Counted from the first letter of the stretch, positions 47,680-59,281 are shown. The stretch: 64,000 bases of DNA from Acephala macrosclerotiorum (GCA_014904845.1 MU119298.1:3289-67288), one strand, 5' to 3'. Numbers and translations are program-made. The notes: generated by a model not told the origin, from the letters alone.

Positions 47680-49032
47680 CTCGATCTAATATTAAGCGAT
47701 ACTTGATATCATCGCAGGTCAACGATTGCTTGACTTGGTGGATGTGGCTATCATTATCCCTCAGCCTTGCGGGATGCTTTCTCCGGAAATGCTTCTGGAA
47801 TATGTTGGGAATTTCGTTAACTGACTAATGAAGCTAGGATGTAAGCGTAGGGTTGTATTAGTCGTCTGAGAAGGAAGCTGAAGCGTACTTCTCCAAGATC
47901 ATCACCAGTAGTACTGCGCCAGCAAGATCGGAAAGATTGAAGCACTCGGACCTCGGCATGGCTCGCATTTCAAAGTTCCTGATCGTGCATTGTGCGCAGG
48001 ATAGGGTCTTGTTTGGTGTTACATTGCATCGTGCCCCCAGTAATTGACGTGCTTCTGGAAGCCTTCCAGTAGCTTCTCAGAATGGCTTTGGATGCTGGAT
48101 AACGATTCCTGATGGCTGCGGGAAGGTTAAATTGACAGCGTGCAATTTTATTGTGGACCAATGTGATGGCGGAATTGCTTCACCGCGATTTCTGTACCTG
48201 GATGGTGGAAGTTCACTCGCAGCCATCGACCTGCAGGTGCCCTCCGTAAGCCGAAATAATTTCCTAACGCGGCATTCTCAATACCAAGAATGATGTTTTG
48301 GTAAGCCTTGTCAGCCGTCTACATGCTGAATAATAATCTCTATGTTTCAGCGCCCACTTGGGTATTTTTAGCCGGACTGATGACAACAAGATGGATCGAA
48401 CTTTGGGTTGGCAACGATAGTCTACAACACTTTTGAAATTTAATTTTTAGCGGTGTGGACACTATCGGACCCTTGGAGAACTACTCCTCTGGATTCAAAG
48501 AAATGCCGATCGTAACGCCGATCTCAACCCATGTGAGGAAGCACAGTCAGTGAGCAAAGGAGGCATAGAATCGCCTCTGAGCGTTTCGAAAAGTGAACCT
48601 CGGTCCAGGTGCGATGTCCATTGGTAATCTCCGTCTCCTTCTGGCTACCTTTCAGCTTCAGGAATCCCTGGATGCCAGTGACGAGGCTCGAGTCAGGCGA
48701 GCCGGCCAGATCCCCTGTGAATGATTCACCGCGTCTTGAAACAGAGATGATCGCCACCACAGCCTTACGATTTGTACAACGTCGGAACTGCTTCTTGGAA
48801 CTTCCCAAATCATGGACTCGGTAAGACAAGATCTGACAAGATCTGTTCAGGGTAGCTTCTGCGCCTCCCTAATTGAGAATCAAGTCCGGTAAACTTTATT
48901 TTTGAATAATGTCCACATTCGGTACCAACTCTATCGGCAGATCTCACAGCCATTTTCGGAAAGCTTACCAGACCGACTGACTCGTTGTCGGCACGGGCTT
49001 GCCCACCTGAGCCAGAAGACGTAACGCACCCT
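47680..49032. other. Gene-free stretch
   Basis: About 1.35 kb. A minus-strand frame at 48,524-48,829 and another at 48,810-49,046 (just past locus E) have no recognisable features. Confidence 0.45.
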
Positions 49033-49616
49033 TCACAGCCTCTCAAGCCTTACTGTCTCCCACTTGGATTTCTCCAACTTCTCGGCAACTGTCAGCCGGC
49101 TGTTCTCCGTCTCGTATAACCAGTACTGGAGTAGGACACTTCCCTGTCGACATTCGGCGTCTTCCATTCCTTCGTTGTCAATGCCAAGACTTTGTGCGTA
49201 GCGATGGCATCCAGCTTCGTCATGCAGAGAAGGATTCGCGCAATGATCAACATCCTTGATGTGGACAGACAATGCCCCTCGAGTTGCATCTCCAGATGGG
49301 CTCGAAGTTCAAGGTGTGTATGTATTTATGGATATGCTAATCGGTGGAGTTCGGTCGAAGGTAGGATGAGGATCAAAGAACAGACGTCCAGTAGACTTTT
49401 CATCGGTGTAATTTGAGCATGGTTTTGTAGAGATGTTTCCGGAGATCTCGATGTGTCTCATGAATCTTGTTGAAGTCGAAGAAGCATCAAATAGTGGAGT
49501 AACCATGGCACGCGAGCTGTGAGTTCTTAAACAGTGCTCGAAGATATGTGTGATAAATGCTAACCGCGGTAGAAAAGCACAAGCAGCTCTGCAGCGGCTG
49601 ATGGATTCGCAGCCAT
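49033..49616 (-). pseudogene. LEK-module family locus E, probably broken
   Basis: The best-fitting first exon is 49616-49565 (ATG GCT GCG ...), the intron 49564-49517 (GTTAGC ... CACAG), then exon 2 to 49,033. The terminal module is excellent (QYWLYETENSRLTVAEKLEK, SKWETVRLERL). However, exon 1 is 52 nt, one base short of the phase-2 length used by A-D, and an in-frame TGA lies at 49,309-49,311 in the middle of exon 2, with clean coding-like sequence on both sides. A longer upstream frame without this ATG exists. Decayed copy most likely; an unrecognised second intron over the TGA is the alternative. Confidence 0.5.
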
Positions 49617-52070
49617 GGTTTGGTGGACAATATAATATCGATTTTATTGAGTAAAGGTCTAGGATAGCCGTTGACACATGATCGAGAGAGCCGAAGGGAG
49701 CAAAGTAAGTGAACTGTGCAATGAAGCATGTATTTAAAAGCGGAACAAAGACTGAAAATGCAACAGAAATGCTCTCCAGAGGGATTACGGAGAAGAGACA
49801 ATTTGAAGCATCGCTATAAGGGAAATGCCAACATAATAAATAGAATCGGTGCTTCGACATGCAACTTAAGAGCTGTCGAGTGATTAGAACATCCGCGTGT
49901 GTGTGGGAGCTGGCCGAACATAACATAAGGCAGATGCCTCGATGGTTCGCCCTTTTGCGACCTGCTTTACCACGCTGAAAATGCGATTTTCCTCTTGAAT
50001 TTTGCTAAATTTTTGGGGGCAGTGATACAAGGCTGACACTTCAGCCTCGTATCTTGCTTAAGGGTTTGGTGTGATTGTATTCGGGCAACCGAGCTAACTC
50101 TTTCAATTCCTTGGCGTGGTCCTGCATTGGTTTGCATTCGAAGCGAACCACGTTCAATGGCTCTGAGCCTCAACCCCAACCTTATTACTGGCCATAAATT
50201 GCCTCCTTGAGTCCTGCGTGACGCAAAGATGTGGCCACAATACCTTATTTCCCTGACATAAGGCAGCAAGTCCGTGGTTCGCAAATTGGTGAGCTGCAAT
50301 TCTAGGAAAAAATCTAGGTCACCGCCATTCCCTCGAGCCCGACCCAACGTACTCAGCCTTGCCCGCATGCACCACATTCTTTCACTGGCGTTCCTCATGC
50401 TTCACACCATCTTCACCTGTGTTTATATTGGTCTGATAGCAGGAAGGCCGGTTGTGTTCGAGAGCCCCAGATGGAATCCAGTCATTCGTTGGACAGCTTA
50501 GGTGTACTGAAGAAGTGTGCTAGGTTTCGTAATCCCTCCATTTGCGTAGAATATATTGTCTCTTCCTCCCAAGTCTTCTTCATTATTTTTGAGGTGACCA
50601 TCGGTACTCGGAGCCGTTCGTGGGGAGTGTGGCATGCCAGCCATGCTTCGTTACTGTTGCCGATTTTTATAGCGTTTGCCTAACATGCGCAGCCATACCA
50701 CTTTGACCCGAGAGCTGGGATGAGGATCGAGGCAACTAAGTCAATACATCATCTTTGTGCGTGAGGTGCGCAAATTTGATCATCCATCGAGATTTCAATC
50801 CAATCTCGCCCCTATAAGAGTTCAATTGCTTTCGACATTGCCCGCATGTCTGCCTAGTGTCCAAAATGCCTTGCCACGTTTTGCCTGACTCGCGGCAGTC
50901 ACAGATTCGAGATTGGGAAGGAGTTTATCGGTGAATCGCATTGAAAGTTGCAGAGCTCGTTCGATGAGGTGTCGTCGTCGTTGACTGTGTTGTGTTTTGG
51001 TTTTGGTGTTGTCCATAATCTGAGACAAAGTAGGCACTAGAGTCCGACCTGCGCTAAAATTGCCGAGCTCCCAACCTCCAACTTGACCTCTCTCTCTCTC
51101 TACCTTCCCACCACGATGTTTACAAGTTGAACAAGGTTCATTCTTCAAATTTGTCCTTTGCAACAAGTCTTTTGCTACAAGTGTGCTGTCTGTCCTATCG
51201 GTAACGGCGCCAAGGGATAAAAATATGTTTCTAGGGATCATCCAAAGCGGAGTGCAGCAACAGAGAAGCAAATACGCTGTTCCAGTGTCAAGTCAAACAG
51301 AAAAGCCATGTTAAATTCTTTTAAACTGCACTGCTTTTATTTTTATTCTAGTTTCTGTTCTTTATGCCAAGGCCTTTAGGATTTAGCTCGTTGCACGTCA
51401 CGTGTGTCATTGTTGCCTCTAGCACCAGGGGTGAGTTGTGCTTCATCCTCCGTCAACACCCTGCGACATGCAACGAATTCTTTGTTCGTACCTTTAATAG
51501 GCATGGTGCTCTTGTGTGGTGATGCCATGTGGCCTTGTCAAACTTAGGTAGCTAGGTAGCTACCATTAGTAGGAGCCGGGAGCAACGGAAACCTTACCAA
51601 GAATCGAGTTGGCATCAGGGACCTGCTGATGCAGCGTCAAAATCCCATTGAATGCGATTAGTTGTTCTTCCCCTAGATCAGATATGTCCTGCTGCATTCA
51701 TACCCCGGGTTTCTCAAAATGGACAGAGTTGCCAGAGCTCGAGTCTGATCACGAGATCGCTATTATATCGTGTGGACTCTCTGAGAAGTTGAAGGAGATC
51801 TAAAGATCTCGATTCTGATCTTGGTAATTCACTGTGTCATGTCATACTTTTCAGTCACTTTAGCGGGATTCGCACGTCATACATGGTTGTTGGTAAATTT
51901 TCCGACCCCTCACTCCGCAGCAATGATGCACCGAGACGTAGATTCGCTAGTGTTCGAAGGACTACCGGATCTTCCAGGCTAAGTAAGTAACAAAACGTTA
52001 AAAATGAGTCCTGTTATCGTTGAAACAATTTTTGCTCGTTCACACTTGCAATCCGTTCTCTTCATCGATT
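49617..52070. other. Gene-free stretch
   Basis: About 2.45 kb. The minus-strand frame at 50,822-51,271 and plus-strand frames near 50,274-50,683 show no domain. A 10-bp palindrome GGTAGCTACC occurs near 51,553. The end is presumably the carboxylesterase promoter. Confidence 0.45.
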
Positions 52071-53890
52071 ATGCTGTTGGTAGACGTTTGTCCCGTGTGG
52101 GCTACTCTTTTCACTTGCGTTGCGGGAGCTCCCTTCTCCGCCACTATCTCAAATACAGCACCCGTTGTGGATCTAGGGTATTCGAAATATCAGGGTGTTG
52201 GCCTAGAGTCTGGTGTCAATCAATATTTGGGCATGCGATTTGCCGCTCCGCCACTTGGTGATCTGAGATTTAGAGCTCCGGTGGAGCCATTAGCCACGGC
52301 TGGAGTACAAAATGCTGCCAATGTATGCTTTAGAACTCCTAAGTTCGTAAGCCAGTAATTAATATTTCAAGTTTCAACCAATCTGTCTTGGCCTCAATAC
52401 GAAATTGCCATCGTCCACCCAGGCGGAAGACTGCCTCTTCATCAATGTTTGGGGGCCAGCCACAGCATCACCGGGATCGAAACTACCTGTCTGGGTATAC
52501 ATTCAAGGCGGTGGATATGTGTCTAACTCGAATGCGAATTATAATGGATCCACAGTGGTAGCAACCTCCGACCAGAATATTGTCTTTGTCAATTTCAACT
52601 ATCGAGTTGCATCGTGGGGCTTTCTGGCAAGCGAGAAAGTGAGAGCTGATGGCGATTTAAACGCCGGCCTCCTTGACCAGAGATTCGCGCTGAAATGGGT
52701 ACAAGATCATATTGAAAAAGTAACCCACTCTTAATTCCTTTTGCCTTCTATGCTAATATTTTTCAGTTCGGAGGTGATCCTAATCACGTGGTGGTTCACG
52801 GCGTCTCAGCTGGTGCTGGTTCAGTTGCATTGCATCTGACTGCATAGTGAGTCAAATATCTCAACTTCAGTCCTTTAGCTAAAGGTTCACAGTGGCGGTC
52901 GTAATGATAATCTCTTCGTCGGCGCCATTGCCGAGTCTCCTTTCTTTCCAACTCAACCTCAAGTCTCGGAGCTTGAGTGGCAATTCGATACATATGCCGA
53001 TCTTGCAGGTTGCGGAAATGTGAGTGACTCGCTTACGTGTTTGAGATCGAAAGATACAACGACTCTTCAAGCCGCCAACTTGCCAACTGTCTATCCAGGC
53101 CAAAATGCATTTCCTCTCTTCTACTTCACGCCAACAATCGATGGAGACTTCACTCGGGACTATCCTTATCGCTTGATCGAGCAAGGAAAATTTATCAAAG
53201 TACCATTGATAGTCGGAGGTGGGTGGAGAACCTACTACCCAGATCAGACTCACAACTCTCATCTTAGATGACACAAACGAAGGATCAGGCTTCGCAGCCA
53301 ACGCCGCTTCCCCAGCCGATGTCGCAAACTTCTTTCAAAACAATTACCCCCTCCTAACAACCAACGATACGGACGCCATCAATGCTCAATACCCACTTAT
53401 GCCTCCCCTTCCCAAACACGCCGCCTATTTCCCTTCTTCTTCAGCTGCATATGGCGACTCAACATTCACCTGCCCCGGCAATCTCCTCGCATCCTCCCTC
53501 TCCAAATACAACACCCCTTACCAAGTCTGGAACTACCGCTACAACGTCCTGCAAGCCAACAACGTCGCCGCCGGTCTCGGCGTCCCCCACACTTTCGAAT
53601 CCCCAGCAATCTTCGGAGTCGGCAACGCAGGCGATGATCCGAACTCTAGCTACGCAACCTATAATGCGGGAATAGTGCCGATACTGATGAATTGTTGGAT
53701 TAGTTTTATAAGGGATTTGAGTCCGAATCGGTATAAGTATGAGAGTGCGCCGCATTGGGAAAGTTTTGGGGATGGAGATGGAAGGAGAATTTTGTTGCAG
53801 ACTAATGGGACGGGGATGGAGGTTGTGCCGGAGGAGTTGGTACTGAAATGTGAGTTTTGGAAGGGGTTGGCAATTACTATGGAGCAGTAA
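52071..53890 (+). CDS. Secreted type-B carboxylesterase
   Basis: Exons 52071-52322, 52372-52719, 52767-52846, 52893-53218 and 53268-53890 give 542 aa. An alpha/beta-hydrolase of the carboxylesterase/lipase/cholinesterase family, hydrolysing ester bonds outside the cell. Visible: N-terminal hydrophobic leader ending at about AGA, GVNQYLGMRFAAPPLGDLR, AEDCLFINVW, the oxyanion-hole loop YIQGGGY, nucleophile elbow GVSAGAGSV (Ser214), acid in DDTNEGSGF (about Glu340) and His in GVPHTFESPAIF (about 443). The elbow has Val where the family consensus is Glu (GESAG). All four introns are GT-AG and restore the family sequence. It lies 0.16 kb from, and convergent with, LEK locus F. Confidence 0.92.
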
Positions 53891-54052
53891 GGCGTGGAGC
53901 ATACACAAGGTCATAAGATCAACGAGCTATTGTGGAGTTCTATGGCAGGGAGTATATTAGATGACCAAGAATAGGTAAGTGCCTGTCTTGTTATAAGTCA
54001 TGTCTTGTTTCCCAGAAGCCGACGGCATGTATCCTCCAGCACTTCATGTCCC

Positions 54053-54555
54053 TTATTGCTCATCACAGTTTCCAACATCCCACTTCGACTTCTCCAGCTT
54101 CTCAGCAAGTGTGAGCTTGGCGCGGTCCATCTCGTATGTCCAGCGCATGAGCTGTGATGTCTCTTCCGAGTGGACCTTCCTCACTCTGCCATCAGACTTG
54201 ATACGTTTGCTTCGTTCATCACCAACACTTCCAGGCCTGTGATATGGGAATGTGTTGCGTAGGGTATTTGACTTCGAGTCTTGGTAGGAGGGGTCTTTGC
54301 CTCGAATCTGCGATCCTGAGAGTGGTTGCCCTGAGGTTCCTTCTCTGCGGACGACTATCAGAAGAAGTTCTGATTAGGATACAATGTGGGAAGTCTTACA
54401 ACTTGTCCTTGACCTCTCCGTGTTGGGTACTCGGCATAATGTTCTTCGACATTCTGGGAAGGCACAAGGGTAGTAATGTTCTTGGGATAGCCGAGGGTTT
54501 GGAATGAGGCTATAGAAGCAACGATGGAAAGCAACGCAAGCGGGCCAACACTCAT
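54053..54555 (-). CDS. LEK-module family protein F (152 aa), signal peptide
   Basis: Exons 54555-54400 and 54355-54053 give 152 aa; the intron (GTAAGA ... CTAAT ... GATAG, 45 nt) is phase 0. Unlike A-E, it opens with a signal-peptide-like sequence (MSVGPLALLSIVASIASFQT). The middle is polar and basic (SDGRVRKVHSEE). The C-terminus is the shared module QLMRWTYEMDRAKLTLAEKL, EKSKWDVGNCDEQ. An alternative ATG within exon 1 in another frame did not give a consistent splice phase to the module. It may be exported while A-D look intracellular, or the leader may be a membrane anchor. Confidence 0.6.
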
Positions 54556-57303
54556 TTATATACATTTAACTGCGAGCACGGGAGCAGCTCAGAATGCTGG
54601 ACGCGAGCAGAGCAAAATTTTGCGAGTTGAAAACTTGGGCGTCCCATCTATGGGCTTGGACTAGGTGGACATTTAGACTTGATTTGTCGATATGCAGGAG
54701 TGGACGCCTGGAAATGATCGTCAATTGAGGACCGCTCCGATAGGAAGAAACAACGTTGCAAGTGAATGTGACTTCGAATAAGAACGAATCGTTCTTTGCA
54801 ATTGTTTTCGGATTCGGCAAGCCGACGATGACCCTCCCGTCTCGAAGCAATCGCCTGAGCGCCTGAGCACGGATCAACATAAAGTGCTGACCTTGCGACT
54901 AGCCCGAAGAGATTAAACGTAGCCAGGATGCAAGCCAGCTAGTGGGTCCCCGACGAGCAAGCTGGAGTGCTTGGGAGCTGCTTTGGTGATGACGCTTTAA
55001 GCCCCACGTAGTCCCACGCCCGTTACCCACAGACACTTGGGACCCGACCAACCCGACGAGATGTACTTGTCCAGGATGCGAGCCGGCCGGTGGGTCCCGG
55101 GCGAGCAAGCTGGGGTGCTTGGGGGCTGCAGCAGTGATCGCGGTGGTCGCGGTGGTCGCATATACGCTAAGAACCATGATATGCAGGGGATGATTTCCTG
55201 ACATGGCGGCCAGGGCCAGCCGGTGCTTGAGTGAAGAAGATTAGACGAGATCTCGGCGCTCTGGCTTCAAAGGTTTCGTCGTCGCAATGCGTAAGATCGA
55301 GCCCGGCCCGAATCCGCAACCCGATATCTTTCCTCCAATAAGCATCTACTCAATTGGGGCCAGACAAGCCAAAATATTGATCCCTTAAATACAGTTTCTT
55401 GATGCCGAAATAATAACTGGGAATTGAAAAGAACCGTGAAGCTACGGAATCATTAAAAGTCGAATGACCTTGGCTTTGGTGAATTTCCAGAATGTGCCCC
55501 TCGAAGATTATTCTCCATCTGCCGAATCCATGAAGGACAAAAGTGGCAGGTCGAATGGTGAGAGGCTACTGGATTGCTGTGGCGTGTTGATCATGAAAGG
55601 GTACGCATATTGCTGAATATAAGCGACCTTGTATCCTTGAAGCCTTGTCTTTCTGCCGTGCGGAGACAATCTAAAGCAGCGTCGAGGTCGGGACCTATTT
55701 TGGGGACCGAGTGCGGAGGGAAAGAGAGAAGCCATTTTGGCCACAAACAGCCACTTCTTAATCGTCATCCAAACTCCTTATCTCAGACAACCAATGATGA
55801 AGTTCAGAACAAGTCAACCCCGAGACAGCGCACTGAAGCCGCCCAGGCTGGCATTGCCCCACATGGTGTCGTCCTTCAAGATTTGGCTCGCCGACCAATT
55901 ATACTACTGCAAGTTCTCACCTCATGCAGGCTTGTTCCAATATCCCAGAAAGGCCTAGATCAGTCGAAAGTATTGTACAGGCGAACCTGCCTGGATTGAG
56001 GCCCGGCGGAGTGCCAGTGGCGGAGTCCTGGGCCTTCTGGGTGAAGATCTTTTACAGATAACCGCATTTCGAGGCTCAAGCTTGTCGAAAGCACTGTGTC
56101 GCCATCGCAAAATTAATCCTAGCAAACACTACCAACTGATTTTCTACACGCATAAATTTTAGTAGTTCACTATGCTAGCTTAATTAAGCTTTCAAACCTG
56201 CATCATTTGTGGTAAAGGATAACATGCTTGACTTAAATTTGAGAGACTGAATGAGCCAAGTTTTACGAGTTTGTGCGCTTAAAGTGTTTTCGAAAAAAAA
56301 TAGCGAATACATTCTCGAATTATAAAATTATTAATAAATGTATATATAATTTATTTAAAATAAAACTTAAAACTGAGATATTAAGTAATATTTATTACTA
56401 GTGCTTACAGACTTTAAAAGTAATAATCGTAGCTTTTAAAGTTTTTAAGCAAAAAAGGACTCGTTAAAGCCGAAAAAATGCTCCGTGGTGTATAGACCTG
56501 TGAAACCCAGCTCGTAAGAGGCGTCACGTACAAGAAGTTGAAACCCTGCTTTAGGTCGTACCAGGTCTAGAAAACTAGAGATTATACCTGAGAAGTAATA
56601 AACAGGTCAAAATCTAGGTCTTGTGTCTTCCGAGACCACCAATTAACGATACCTTTGATACATCTGATTCAAACTTGCTTCAATCCCCGTAATCGAAGCA
56701 TTGGCTTGCACGAACGAAGGACATATCCTTGATGGTCGTCCTGGATGGGTTGAGATCTCAAGCAGTAATCATTCGAAACCCAATCAACTTCATTCATAAG
56801 TAGTGTAGACCATTGAGACCAATCGTCAGTTGCTTGGTAAAGATTGCATTGGTGGTGAAAAAGGGCTACAAAAGGCCTTTATATATAGAGAGAGGGGTGG
56901 GGCCACCCCACCCCCTTAATGAGGCCGGTGGCACCGCTATATGGTCCCATGTCTCAACTGACACCAATTTCTCACATAGAGTAGAGGCGGGATAGTTTTG
57001 AAGACTAATTTTGAAAGCAGCATAGATCTTTCACCATTAAGAACGGAGACACATCAACAAGGAACGAACATTGAACTGATATTAAAGGATAATTGGACCT
57101 TATGGAGGTAGGTATGCGACCACTAGCCTTAGAGCACACGGCAGTCTAAGCTGAACTCAGCCCTGGAATGAAAAATGCATCGATTATTTCTGTGATGGAG
57201 ACTATGAGCCTAGGCATCGACTCAAGCCATCATCGTGAAGTGCTCAATATCAGGCATATAAAGCACCGCGTCTGCATCGCCAGCTTTTTATCAAAGCACC
57301 CTC
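54556..57303. other. Gene-poor stretch with repeats and an AT-rich island
   Basis: About 2.7 kb without a credible gene. It contains a pair of related 70-bp segments (listed), an AT-rich island at about 56,280-56,470, and a GC-rich palindrome at 56,894-56,909 (GGGGTGGGGCCACCCC) that could be a transposon end. The frame at 55,508-55,768 (minus) has no support. Confidence 0.5.
54921..55140. repeat. Two diverged copies of a 70-bp segment, 148 bp apart
   Basis: 54,923-54,992 and 55,071-55,140 align over their whole length (CCAGGATGC-R-AGCC-R-GC, GTGGGTCCC, CGAGCAAGCTGG-R-GTGCTTGGG). Most differences are transitions in which the first copy has A or T where the second has G or C. Confidence 0.75.
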
Positions 57304-58371
57304 TCAAAACGCCTCAACCACCATTCTCCCATCAGCAACCATATCCGGCACATCCTCAACCACATCCTGGAACTCAACCCATCCCTTCATCTTCTCCAAG
57401 ACATGCTCACCATAAACCACTTTATCGCCCTCCGCACTTTCAACCACACAATTCAATCCCGGCTCAAAGAAGAACGGAACAGAATACCGACCTTTCGCAT
57501 CATCCTCCTCCCGCTTCGTCGAGCGAACGCGATGGAAAGTTGCAATCCATCGACCACCGCTGACCTTAGCCATCAAATCACCAATGTTGACGACCATACT
57601 GCCAGGGATGTAGGGTGCGGGGATCCATGCACCTTCACTGTTTCGAACCTCGAGGCCACCGGTAGGGTCTTGGTGAAGGAGAGTGAGAATACCAGAATCA
57701 GTGTGCGGGGTGCAGACGAGCTCTTGTTGGCGCTCTGATGGGATGGGTGGGTAGTGAAGAAGACGGAGGGTGCTGAGGGAGTCGGTGAGGTAGTGGTCGA
57801 AGAAGGATGCTGGCTTGTTTAGGGCGACAGCGACGAGAGAGAGGAGACGTACAGAGAGTGCTTGGAGCTCGGTGTGGAGGGTCTCGCAGCGGGTTTGGAA
57901 CTCGGCATGAGTGGAGTGGAAGACATTGGGTTCTGTGAGGTCGAATTTGGGACCAGTGAGGGGTGAGAGAGTTGTTTTGTTGTAAGGGGTGCCTAACTCG
58001 AAGCCTTCCTTGAGGTTGTCTGCGTCAGGTTGGGTAGGGAAGTATCTTGAAACGAAGTTAGCACATGATCTGTGAGCGAGAAGATGGACGCACCCTCGAT
58101 ATGTGTTCTTGTTTGTCTTGACGAAGGTCTTCTTGGCAAGTGTCATCTTTTCATCTAACGACAGGCCATTGCCGCCGAAGAACTCATCGCAGAGCCCGAA
58201 GACATCCTCATGATTGAAAGTGAGGGGCAAGTCCGTCAAATAGACAAAGCCCGTGGTGGAGAAGACTTCGTCCAAACGGCTAGACAATGCTGCAAGTTCT
58301 TCTGACTTCGGATATGATAACGACAGAGCAGAGAGGGAGATAACTGGCAGTGAAGAGAAAGAGGTAGACAT
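57304..58371 (-). CDS. 2-oxoglutarate/Fe(II) oxygenase, IPNS-like
   Basis: Exons 58371-58094 and 58045-57304 give 339 aa. It belongs to the isopenicillin-N-synthase-like 2-oxoglutarate/Fe(II) oxygenases, with an N-terminal DIOX_N region (LPVISLSALSLSYP; GFVYLTDLPL) and a C-terminal jelly roll. The iron ligands are visible: His207 and Asp209 in CTPHTDSGILTLL and His264 in WIATFHRVRS. The 2-oxoglutarate-binding RxS is Arg279-Tyr-Ser281 in GRYSVPFFFEPG. Substrate unknown; relatives act in secondary metabolism or amino-acid and gibberellin-like hydroxylations. ATG 58,371 was taken because the further upstream frame has no ATG. The 48-nt intron is stop-free and a multiple of three; splicing restores NTYRGYFPTQPDADN. 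Confidence 0.93.
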   Translation of the reverse strand: MSTSFSSLPVISLSALSLSYPKSEELAALSSRLDEVFSTTGFVYLTDLPLTFNHEDVFGLCDEFFGGNGLSLDEKMTLAKKTFVKTNKNTYRGCVHLLAHRSCANFVSRYFPTQPDADNLKEGFELGTPYNKTTLSPLTGPKFDLTEPNVFHSTHAEFQTRCETLHTELQALSVRLLSLVAVALNKPASFFDHYLTDSLSTLRLLHYPPIPSERQQELVCTPHTDSGILTLLHQDPTGGLEVRNSEGAWIPAPYIPGSMVVNIGDLMAKVSGGRWIATFHRVRSTKREEDDAKGRYSVPFFFEPGLNCVVESAEGDKVVYGEHVLEKMKGWVEFQDVVEDVPDMVADGRMVVEAF

Positions 58372-58873
58372 TTCGATAATGAAGTTCTCGACGATGTGGG
58401 GCAAGGTTGCAAAAGAATTGTTGAGGGGAAGAGGAAGGAAGAACAAAGAACAACTATCTTACCCCCAGCCTTTATATCAACGTAACAAAGAATCACCTTC
58501 TACTTCTCCAGTAATTTTTTTTTTTTTGGCGCACCCATCAGCATTCACTCAAGTTCTAGCATCAGCCAACACCTGCCTCAAACTGACGGCGTACAGTCCC
58601 CACTCTGGGGAAGGAGCCATCAAGAAGCCGTTCTCTTCCAAACGCCGTCATCTGGTCATACATATATATCGCTTTGTGGAACTGCGAACCAATTTCGTGT
58701 AAGCGTCGTGAGATGTTTCAAGGTACGGAGCCGCAGGTAATTGATGTCGTCCAGTTAAAGTTGCAAAGCAGTGGTTGGTGTCGCGTGCTCCGTTTCTATA
58801 TGTAATGCAAGCTCTAATGGAGCCATGATGAAAAGGGCAAAAATTTCCTGCCTGATATTCATTGGATGTGGCG
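58372..58873. other. Intergenic region
   Basis: Promoter of the oxygenase gene and unassigned sequence, including a T-run at about 58,516-58,527. No gene recognised. Confidence 0.5.
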
Positions 58874-59281
58874 ATGGTTCTTGAAGCATTGAAGTGGGGA
58901 AAGAAGAAGGTACGTTACGGAAGAGCCAATTTAGCTTCGTCGTTGACTAAGCACCTCGTGATGCATTGGCATGGTTTCATTCGAGAACATTGGTACATGA
59001 GAAGACTCCTTTACTTTAATCTCGGGTATTTATACAAGGCCAACGCACTAAGAGGAGATGGTTTAGGCAAAATGTTCCAGGCAGCTGTTCGGAATCACGT
59101 GATACGTCTTTACTTCGAAGCTAGCTCTCTTGACGGCAAGATGAGCTGGCAATCGTATTACGGCGAGGAAGGAGAGCAGTCCATATCATGTGAATATGAT
59201 TCTCGGACGTCCTTCGAATTTGAGGACTTCAGGTGCTACCTCTGCCAATTGGAAGAGCAAATTGCCACCCCCTATCCTTAG
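58874..59281 (+). CDS. Hypothetical ORF, weak support
   Basis: Uninterrupted 135-codon frame from ATG 58,874. The product is aromatic-rich in the middle (HWHGFIREHWYMRRLLYFNL) and acidic towards the end (DSRTSFEFEDFRCYLCQLEE). No domain, signal peptide or neighbour evidence; could be a chance ORF. Confidence 0.25.
   Translation: MVLEALKWGKKKVRYGRANLASSLTKHLVMHWHGFIREHWYMRRLLYFNLGYLYKANALRGDGLGKMFQAAVRNHVIRLYFEASSLDGKMSWQSYYGEEGEQSISCEYDSRTSFEFEDFRCYLCQLEEQIATPYP

Noticed and set aside
50822..51271. 149-codon minus-strand frame as a gene
   Set aside because: Low-complexity and simple repeats within; no recognisable feature beyond length.
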